The translations under genes were made by a program, and so were the position numbers. Positions 56,937 through 64,000 of a stretch of 64,000 nt of DNA are shown one piece after another (the first letter of the stretch is position 1; the number at the start of each line of letters is the position of its first letter). This DNA comes from Puccinellia tenuiflora (lineage: Eukaryota > Streptophyta > Magnoliopsida > Poales > Poaceae): positions 124,001 to 188,000 of the forward strand of contig QRDG01001528.1 in NCBI GenBank assembly GCA_012064385.1. The letters are read 5' to 3'. The notes below the pieces were generated by a model that had not been told where the DNA came from, did not search any database, and saw only the letters and a list, made by a program, of their open reading frames with translations.

Positions 56937-57050
56937 CTTCTTCTGCTCTTTGGGGGACAACGGTGACACAATTCATTATATGCAGGAAGTAATAATAAAT
57001 TTATTAAATGTCGTCAGATTAATTACGGCCAAATTTTATCTTTTACTGCA

Positions 57051-57585
57051 TGTGATGGGAGGATACTTTATAGGTAGGCCCATGGACCCGGAAAGTAGAC
57101 CCGCCAAGACCAAGAAGGCCAAAGCCGAGTCACGTATCAAGTCACATGGGCTGGGCTGGAGACAAGCCGACTAAGGCCCATGATGAAGAAAGGACCCGTC
57201 CGGAAGGAGTCCAAGTACAACCCGGAGCCTTAACTTGGAAGATCAAGACGTAGAGTAGGACTCCGTGTTCTAGTGTGACTCGGTGTAACCTGTAAGTCCA
57301 GGGACCCGGCAGCCTTTATAAGCGGGGTCCTGGACCTTAGATCGACAAGTTCTAAGCAATCCATAATCGCCGACTCCCCAGAGAGGAGCCGGAACCCTGT
57401 AATCGATACCAGATCTAGAGCAATAAAGAGAAGCAGGAAGTAGGTCTTTACCTCTACCAAGAGGGGCCGAACCTGGGTAAATCTGTGTCCCTAGGCGAGA
57501 TTAATCTCTCATGCGTACTTCAAGCATCGATGGCCCCCGAACTCACCTTCCTGGAGGAAGGACTTGCCGTGACAACCCCACGACA
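57051..57585 (+). repeat. 5' LTR of the Tat-like element (535 bp)
   Basis: TG...CA ends. It includes CCTTTATAAGCGGGG (TATA box, about 57314-57320) and the GC-rich 3' part that directly precedes the primer-binding site. The exact left border is the weakest point. Confidence 0.65.
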
Positions 57586-57587
57586 GT

Positions 57588-57605
57588 TGGCGCCCACCGT
57601 GGGGC
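57588..57605 (+). other. Primer-binding site of the Tat-like element
   Basis: TGGCGCCCACCGTGGGGC stands 2 bp after the LTR end. Confidence 0.8.
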
Positions 57606-57610
57606 AGGAG

Positions 57611-59869
57611 ATGCGAGGAGTCGAGATCGTGGGAGCTGCTCGCCGGGCCATGGAGAAACTTGCCATCGGGCGAGTCTACACTGATGAGCATGGAGAAACA
57701 GAGATCGATGACTCTGGTTGGACTTCGGACATGCATGAAGTCGACGAGGGTTATCAGCTTGTCTTTGGAGGAATCAACGTGTTCGTCGGCATGGTTTGCG
57801 CGTCAGGTCTTCGCGCGAACTCGGCGGAATCTGTATCAGAGCCAACAGTTGTTGTCGAGTCCGACGGAGAGGAGTCGGTCGGCACGTCAGAACTCGGCAT
57901 CATCGCCGAGTCAGAGAAGCATCTTGCTGTCAACCATGAAGAGGAGTCGCTGGCGGAGCCATGTATGGAGCTAGATTACGACGCCGATTCAGAGTCTATC
58001 TTGCCCTTGTTCGAGGATCGTCTTGGGTACGGAATTGAGGAAGAGGACTACGAGGAGTCGCCAGTTCGCGCTCGCGTCGTAGGAGTCTACATGTCTGGAA
58101 ACGGCGGAAATCAGTTTGATCCAAGTCTGTTAACAAAGGAAATCAATGCAAGCAATGCAGCTGAGCGGGCGGCCGAGTTAGCCAGTGCGCGTGCTGCGAT
58201 GGAGAGGCAATTAGCAGAAATCAACGAGGCAAATCGCAGGTTAGCGGAAGAGCGGGCCCGGGTCCAGTCTGAGGCCCAGGTCGTCCGGAGTCGCCAGGAA
58301 GAACTCACCTCAATCCAGCATCGCAGAGCCAGGAGTCGCCTGCGTGGAGGAGTCAACGTCAATCCTACTGCTTTGTTCACCACACCTACTGGTCCAGGAA
58401 CAGGAGCCGGGCTAGGGAGCTCATCAGCTGCAGGAGGCGGCGCAGGGGGAGGAGCAACACCACCACCACCACCAGAAGGACCCGGCGGCAATGGTACCAA
58501 CGGACCGCCACCTGAAGGAGGAGTCGGAGGAGGATCAACAGGTGGTATGGGACCTCCACCTGGCAGGTTCCGTACTCCAGAGGGGCATTACTCTAACCCA
58601 ATGGACAACGTTCATGCGGCAACGATGAGATTAGAGAACATTGAGATACCAGAAGGAGCAGCGGGACAGGAGACCCGCCGTGCTATTGAGATGCTGAAGA
58701 CAGCAATGACTCAGCAAGCTCTTTATCCAGCGTTTCCAGATGCAAGTAGGCTACACTCGACACCGTTCAACTCTGGCACGAGGAGTCGGCATGACGAGTC
58801 TCACCCGGCCAACTCTACAAGCGCAAGGCGCCGTGAGCAAGAGAGGAACAGGGTTATTATACCAACTGCATCACGAGCTCAGTTAGTAGTTGATGAAGCA
58901 AGACAGCGACGAGAAAGGGAGGCGGCCAGGGCTCGGGAGGCTGAGAGGGACAGAGCCCTAGCTGGTGCAGATAACCAGCCTCAGCCAACCCGGGTGCACA
59001 CAGAGGTGACTTTTCCTGGTACCTCTCCCACACTAACAGGACCAGAGTGCCTGTCAGATGCCATTAGATCCGAGTCTTTTCCCAGCGATTTCAAGGAACC
59101 ACGTAAAGTTCCCAATTATGAGCCCAATATGGACCCGACCTCTTGGTTGGGTACATACGAGATGGCAATGAGTATTCGCAATGCCACAGGTAACCTGTGT
59201 GCCAAATTCATGTATCTTATGATGGAGGGAGCAGCCAAAGTATGGATGCGTAACTTGCCTCCTAGATCAATCAGTTCTTGGGAGCAGTTGAAGTCGGCCT
59301 TTGTACAGAACTTCCAGGGAACATGCAAAAAGTTGAGTACTATAGAGGATTTAGAGAGATGTGTTCAGAGAAAGGGCGAGTCTGCAAGGCACTGGATGAA
59401 GCGGGTCTCTGAGATCATCAACTCATCGCAAGGACTCCCAACAATTTCAGTGCTAATGGCAATGGAGAGGAACTGCAGCTACAACCCCTTGAGCTGGAAG
59501 CTGGGTCGTATGAAGGAGAGCCTGAATCAAGGTATTCCCCTTACGATTGGTGAGATCATGGCAGGTGCTAACAAGCATGCCGCCACAGACAAAACAAAGG
59601 ATCAGGAGGAAGGAACTAAAGTACATGGTGGCAATGGTCAGAATAAGAACCAGAATCAAAACCAGAATCAAGGTGGTAACAAACGGCCATATGGAGATAA
59701 CTCTGACCTAGTGGCTAACACAAACACTGGGGTCAGACGCAAGGACAATAATTCTCGTGGATACCAAGGCCGTACTCCAAGCACAGAGGAGGTCTTGAGG
59801 ATTCCATGCCCTAAACACGCCAAAAAAGGCAGATGTGGTCACACCTTGGGACAGTGCATAGATTTGTAG
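57611..59869 (+). CDS. Gypsy gag polyprotein, ends at an early in-frame TAG
   Basis: The first ATG after the primer-binding site is 57611 and the open frame runs 752 codons. It holds an acidic N-terminal part, a coiled coil (ASARAAMERQLAEINEANRR, about residues 185-240), a Gly/Pro-rich linker (about 260-325), a Retrotrans_gag capsid-like domain (about 506-670, with DPTSWLGTYEMAMSIRNATG, AAKVWMRNLPPRSISSWEQL, ARHWMKRV) and a Cys/His motif (CPKHAKKGRCGHTLGQC) at the end. The start could also be the ATG at 57650 or 58091. Gag forms the particle in the cytoplasm. The stop TAG (59867-59869) is followed by 95 more in-frame codons of Gly/Asn/Gln-rich sequence to 60157, so the frame originally ran on. 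Confidence 0.8.
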   Translation: MRGVEIVGAARRAMEKLAIGRVYTDEHGETEIDDSGWTSDMHEVDEGYQLVFGGINVFVGMVCASGLRANSAESVSEPTVVVESDGEESVGTSELGIIAESEKHLAVNHEEESLAEPCMELDYDADSESILPLFEDRLGYGIEEEDYEESPVRARVVGVYMSGNGGNQFDPSLLTKEINASNAAERAAELASARAAMERQLAEINEANRRLAEERARVQSEAQVVRSRQEELTSIQHRRARSRLRGGVNVNPTALFTTPTGPGTGAGLGSSSAAGGGAGGGATPPPPPEGPGGNGTNGPPPEGGVGGGSTGGMGPPPGRFRTPEGHYSNPMDNVHAATMRLENIEIPEGAAGQETRRAIEMLKTAMTQQALYPAFPDASRLHSTPFNSGTRSRHDESHPANSTSARRREQERNRVIIPTASRAQLVVDEARQRREREAARAREAERDRALAGADNQPQPTRVHTEVTFPGTSPTLTGPECLSDAIRSESFPSDFKEPRKVPNYEPNMDPTSWLGTYEMAMSIRNATGNLCAKFMYLMMEGAAKVWMRNLPPRSISSWEQLKSAFVQNFQGTCKKLSTIEDLERCVQRKGESARHWMKRVSEIINSSQGLPTISVLMAMERNCSYNPLSWKLGRMKESLNQGIPLTIGEIMAGANKHAATDKTKDQEEGTKVHGGNGQNKNQNQNQNQGGNKRPYGDNSDLVANTNTGVRRKDNNSRGYQGRTPSTEEVLRIPCPKHAKKGRCGHTLGQCIDL

Positions 59870-60157
59870 CGTGCCAGGTTCCAAGGACCAGGAAACAGAG
59901 GCAACAACAATGGTTATAGAGGGAACAATGATGGTGGACGACCCGGCAACCAGGGTGGAGGAGTCGGCAACAACCCTAACCAACCTCAAGGAGGAGGTAA
60001 CCAGCAGGGCGGGTTCCAGCAGAACCCGAAGCAGCTTCACGATGACAATGGGCAGTATTATGTCACAACTTGGCCACAGAACCCGAGTCGTGGCAGTTAC
60101 CATGTCTTCACAACAAACACGTCCAGGCGTTCCAAGAAATTAAAGGATAACATATAG

Positions 60158-60518
60158 ATCTCCATATTTTTGGGAACACATAATTTTGGAAATACTTTTA
60201 CCTTCTCAACTAAAGGGTATTTTATTTGTTGCTGAAATCAAACATAATTGAAATAGACTTTGGCCAAAATAAGATTGGAAAAGATGTATGGAATATATTC
60301 TTGTCAGATCATGATCACCAAGTTTAATATATTTTTACTTGGGTTGGGTTCTTGGATTAATATTTACTAGTCAAACGACATAAACAACAAGTCACACAAG
60401 GTCAAACAGAACAATATGAAGGAAAATACAATCAGTAGTGAAGTAATAACAAAAAAGTTTTTGTTGGTTCTGAATTTTGGGTCTTGTTAATTCTTATTAT
60501 AAATTTGGGATGTTACAA
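60158..60518 (-). repeat. 3' LTR (minus strand), truncated
   Basis: Starts TGTAACATCCCAAATTTATA at 60518 and can be followed for about 350 bp. The far end, which should match the TGTGGGGACC end at 63375, is absent. Confidence 0.65.
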
Positions 60519-63353
60519 ATCCTTCCCCCCTTAAAATAAATCTCGTCCCGAGATTTGCCCGGGGGTACAGGGGAGTACGAGGGCACGGGTTTTGGGCTGG
60601 CTATACTTCCGAGGTCGTTGCTTCTTCAGTGAGGTCGCCAGGTGAGGTCTTGACAAATTGATGTTGCGAGGTCGTTCCTTGTCGATAATTTTCTTGGATG
60701 GGTTCAGCTCCTAGATGATAGGGTTGACTTGACGATCGATGCTGATGGATAGTCTTGGTTGGCTGTCTCCAGTTTCTACGAGGCTGAGGCGCAAGAAACT
60801 AATTATTACCACGTTCTTGTGTACCCATTGCAGGTCTTCCCCCCTTAAAAAGGGGTTTTTTAATCGGTCTTGCAGAAGTTTGCAGCTGGAGTTGACTTGG
60901 AGGCATTGTTCTTCTTGACGATCTTCGTCTTGGTTGTCACTCCTTGGTGCTTGGGGTCGGTGCAGATATCACTTCGTACTGTTTTCTCCTTACGGGGGTC
61001 GTAGATGGGGACATGTAGTTTTCAGGATGCGTCGAGTCTGCATACTCAACTCTCTCTGGTTTCTAATTAGAAAAAGGAAGTTATAAACGTCTAAGTTCGT
61101 CTGGACTGGCTTGGTGGTTGATGTTGTCCACAGCAGGCGCTTACGTCGTTGGATTCTTCTGAGTATTCCATTGGTTATTTGTCTTCATGCTTGTCCTTCT
61201 TTAGCTGAGTAAAGGAGGAACTTCATTGCCGACTTCCTTGGTTCTTGAGCTTCATGAAGCGTTGGTAAGAATCTTAAGAAGTACAGTCTAGATTATCGAG
61301 TTTCCAGAGGAATCTAAAAGTCAGTTTGAGTATCCTGAGTAGGTGGTTTGGTTTGCTGTTTTACGAGGGTGCAAGGGTCGCGTTCTCAGTTAACCTTAAA
61401 AAGTTAGAGAAAGAGCTTCATGTCAACAGTCGCTGCTCGTGCTTTATTGAATCCTCCTTTGGTGTGACTGTTCGAGCCAAGTTGAAAAAGGATGATTGCT
61501 AGATAGGTAACGTTGACGGTGCTTGCTTCCTGGTTCAATTCTGCGCAGATGGTCTCCAGTGTTGATCGACTTCGGCCTTGATGATGGCGATCTTCTCACT
61601 ACCAACTATATGTGATTCTTTCTATATCACCTCTCTTTTTGTCAAAACTTGTGGTTAGATAAGGCCAGTCAGTACTGTCACAAACTGGGGTTAGCTGTTA
61701 ATCTAGAATTTGGCAAGTTTGTTCAAAAGTCACGGCTTAATGAACCTTACAAAAATGTTAGTGACGAATCTTCACACCAGTTGTTTTCCAAACAGGTACC
61801 TTTGTCTTTCTTGTTTCGATTTGTTGAGCCGGGTTGAACTATGATTGTTTTTCTGCAGATGACGCCAGTGGCGTCCATTTCCTGGGATAACTCCATGTTG
61901 ACGATCTTTAAAGTTGGTTTTCTTCGGGTTGGTTGGTGGCAATCTCCCTTGGATGGGTCTTGTGCTTGAGGCTTCATATAATCTTCAGAAAATCAGCGGC
62001 AGGCTAGGGTTCTCATCCATCTTTCCCAAGTTTGCAGTGATAGGTAGGAGTTAGTCGGTTTCATTTCATGTGACAAATTTGGGTGGGTCAAACCTAACAA
62101 GGTTAGCGCAAGGGATTAAGGTGCCACTAACTGCTCGTCAAGCGGGTAGGTATATGATCCTCTTTGAAACCCATCATTACCGTCGGTCTCTGAGCTCGAA
62201 TCTTCATAGCAATTCTCATGCACTCCTTGAGTTCCTCTAGTTACCAATCATAAATGAGTCTCCGTATGTCCTTGTTTCATGTCAAGGTTTGTGGTCCTAG
62301 AAGATTTGTTAGTACTACCGTGGACTTGAGTCAGTTGTTACTCTAAGGTTAGATACGATAAGTTGGTGTAGTATTCTTGTAATTTCACAAGTTAATTTTG
62401 TGACGTGGGGCTCCTGTCTTTATGAGGTTGGCGTGCAATTGCAGTTTCCTTCAAGATCTAGACGCACTTGCTCCAGATGGTGCATGAATTCCATTGTCTG
62501 ACTTGTCAGTTAGGTTACAAAAATTTCTGGCTATGTGGCTAAGGATCGGGGGTCTTTTGTTTCTTGCGGAACTGTCAGATCTTAATGGGAGATGGTCTAG
62601 ATGAGAGGGAAAATATTTTAGAAAGATTTTCCTTGGCGGTTTTACATCCGCAACAAGGTACAATTATGGCGAAGAGGTCAAAATGGGTTTTTGGTAGGTG
62701 GCAAAAGGAAACTAAACTTTTCTTTTTTTATAAAACTCCTTTTTCCATCTCACAAACAACACACAAGCAGAGTTCACACAAGCAAGGTGCACACAGGGTA
62801 CGTCTAGTACCAACAGACGCCTAATACTCGTGGTAGTCGGGGTAACCAAAGTTCCTATCATGAGTTTTTCCTAGGGGTCTTTGTCGAACATGGTTGGTGA
62901 AGTCTTCATTTTATCGCCTTAGTCTTCCACTGGAGAAATTGAGGTCGTCGAGGTTGCAACTTGAGTAGAATTGTTGATGTTGAGCTGAGGTCTTCGGAGG
63001 TTTGTTGCTTTGTTGACACTGACGATCTTGGCATTTGCAAATCAACCACCCTGAGGTTGAATGTTGAGTATTTGTGATGGAAGCTTCTTCTTGTGGGTGC
63101 TAACTAATTAGGTCTCACTTGGGTTCATCGTCAAGTATACTCTTGGTTTTGAACGGGTAAGAGATAACAGAAGATTCCTTGAAAAATCTTAAAATAGAGG
63201 GGTAAGACGCTGAAATATTTGAGGAGATGAGAGGAGCGAAGCCATTTTTGGACTTCTCTAGATAAAATATATTTTGGTAGAAATATATTTTTTTAACAAA
63301 AGTATTTGCTTTCCTAACTAACGTCCATGCTAACTAAGGTCTCCTACAGTCAG

Positions 63354-63365
63354 GATTGCTCTGAT
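63354..63365 (-). other. Primer-binding site (initiator-Met tRNA) of the minus-strand element
   Basis: GCTCTGATACCA on the plus strand is the complement of TGGTATCAGAGC; it lies about 10 bp left of the LTR end at 63375. Confidence 0.7.
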
Positions 63366-63374
63366 ACCAAGTCT

Positions 63375-64000
63375 GTGGGGACCCCGGACTAGTTGTCCGA
63401 AATACCCTTGTGCCTACATCAGCGATCCCATGATCAGTGTGTCGCTGAGCACAATCCAACTGGTAATCAAAGAACATCCATAAATACCGAAGGAATATAT
63501 TTACTCGATTGAAGTCATAATCTTCAATAGGTACTTGCAGCGGAAACCACCAAACAACATGGAGCCCAAGTCATTCGCCTTAACCCTACAGGCAACTGAC
63601 TGGGAAGCGCCCTAGTTCGCATTGACGTCATTTCCGTCTCCTTCTTCAAGCTGCTCTTCTTTAGAATCTGGCTAAGACAATAGCCAGGGACGAAACCATT
63701 ATGAGTACATTTGATTGTACTCGCAAACTACCCCTGAAGAGCATGCACTACTCTTTTTATAGTTTTAGTAAAACTTTGCTTACTTTGAAAACTCTATCCT
63801 TACTGAATAGAGAAGGATAGACTTTTGTTTAATAAAACTTTGTTTGAAAACTCTATAGCTTTCGTTGATGAAAAATAAGGAGAATTTTATAACTTTTCAT
63901 AACCTTGGTATATTTTCAAAAACATCTATAGCCTTTGTGAAAAGAAAAGAAGGCTTTTAGATCTCTTTCCCATAAATTGGTTTTTGTAAGAAATCTCTTT
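63375..64000 (-). repeat. 5' LTR (minus strand), runs past the window edge
   Basis: Begins TGTGGGGACCCCGGACTAG in plus-strand view. No overlap with the truncated copy at 60158-60518 is available for comparison. Confidence 0.65.

Larger units (their letters stand above)
48761..57050 (-). mobile_element. CACTA transposon with TNPA-like and TNP2 genes; right end not in window
   Basis: The left terminus is CACTACCGGAAATCACTTC at 48761, preceded by TAT. Subterminal repeats of TTTGCCGTG(T/C)/CACGGCAAA fill 48780-49350 (more than 15 copies). Both genes run on the minus strand toward this end: TNP2 (53492-56936), then the TNPA-like gene (50564-52937). The element is interrupted at about 57051 by a gypsy retrotransposon. 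The matching right terminus (ending GGTAGTG) is not seen before 64000. Confidence 0.88.
57051..60157 (+). mobile_element. Gypsy (Tat-like) LTR retrotransposon, 5' LTR and gag only
   Basis: The 5' LTR begins TGTGATGGGAGGATAC at 57051, against the CACTA interior, and ends at 57585 (CGACA). The primer-binding site TGGCGCCCACCGTGGGGC follows at 57588-57605; this type is seen in Tat-lineage gypsy elements. Gag follows and stops at 59867; beyond 60157 the sequence belongs to another retrotransposon on the opposite strand. Pol and the 3' LTR are not in the window. Confidence 0.75.
60158..64000 (-). mobile_element. Tekay-like gypsy element, non-coding interior, both LTRs incomplete in window
   Basis: On the minus strand an LTR starts TGTAACATCCC at 60518, next to a purine tract (AAGGGGGGAAGG, 60519-60534) and the end of a polyprotein frame (AAATCTCGGGACGAGATTTA). 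A primer-binding site for initiator-Met tRNA lies at about 63354-63365, and the other LTR starts (plus-strand view) TGTGGGGACCCCGG at 63375 and runs out of the window. The 2.8 kb interior (60560-63350) shows no gag, RT or integrase motif, so the element is non-autonomous or decayed. The 60158-60518 LTR lacks its far end and abuts the Tat-like gag. Confidence 0.7.

Noticed and set aside
58111..58500. Minus-strand 129-codon ORF opposite gag
   Set aside because: It is the shadow of the Gly/Pro-rich gag linker.

Overview
The window is plant nuclear DNA from a large, repeat-rich grass genome, most likely a member of the Triticeae (wheat, Aegilops, barley, rye). The evidence is the mix of transposon families: CACTA elements with GGTCCCGGTT-type palindromes, a Sabrina-like Athila LTR, Tekay-like and Tat-like gypsy elements, a copia-like element with 2.6 kb LTRs, and Stowaway, Tourist and hAT MITEs. 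They are nested in one another and leave only remnants of host genes. I see no bacterial genes, rRNA, tRNA or CRISPR.

Positions 1-9887 are the right part of a CACTA element whose left end lies outside the window. It carries a broken TNP2-type transposase on the minus strand. It also carries a duplicated cassette at about 2743-5690, with two minus-strand genes, two short plus-strand ORFs behind TATA boxes, and two covarying hairpins. Positions 9888-15929 are an old host-gene island: an F-box start fragment, a broken neprosin-domain gene on the minus strand with a hAT MITE in its last exon, a LINE scrap, and the C-terminal part of an F-box gene cut by a short copia LTR.

Positions 16290-27198 are a young LTR retrotransposon with 2.6 kb LTRs, a broken gag and no recognisable pol. 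Its flanks do not match, which suggests recombination. A Sabrina-like LTR follows (27470-29082), then a Stowaway MITE, a LINE reverse-transcriptase remnant and a complete non-autonomous CACTA (32870-35108). A Mutator-like element (35765-41383) follows, itself loaded with a Tourist MITE, a 3.4 kb solo gypsy LTR and a CACTA remnant.

Positions 42543-47529 hold two exons of an ankyrin-repeat gene. They are split by a 3.8 kb intron full of (TA)n and foldback MITEs. No PGG domain is seen and there is a frameshift in exon 1. Positions 48761 to about 57050 are a second CACTA element with an apparently intact seven-exon Transposase_24 (TNPA-like) gene and a nearly intact TNP2 gene, both on the minus strand. 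From 57051 to the end are a Tat-like gypsy LTR and gag (plus strand), then the inside of a Tekay-like LTR element on the minus strand with no recognisable coding capacity.

The genes fall into two groups. The transposon genes serve their own elements: TNP2 would cut CACTA ends and the TNPA-like protein would bind the subterminal repeats. The host genes (F-box, neprosin, ankyrin) are all damaged and probably non-functional. All calls rest on reading the sequence; no database search was possible.
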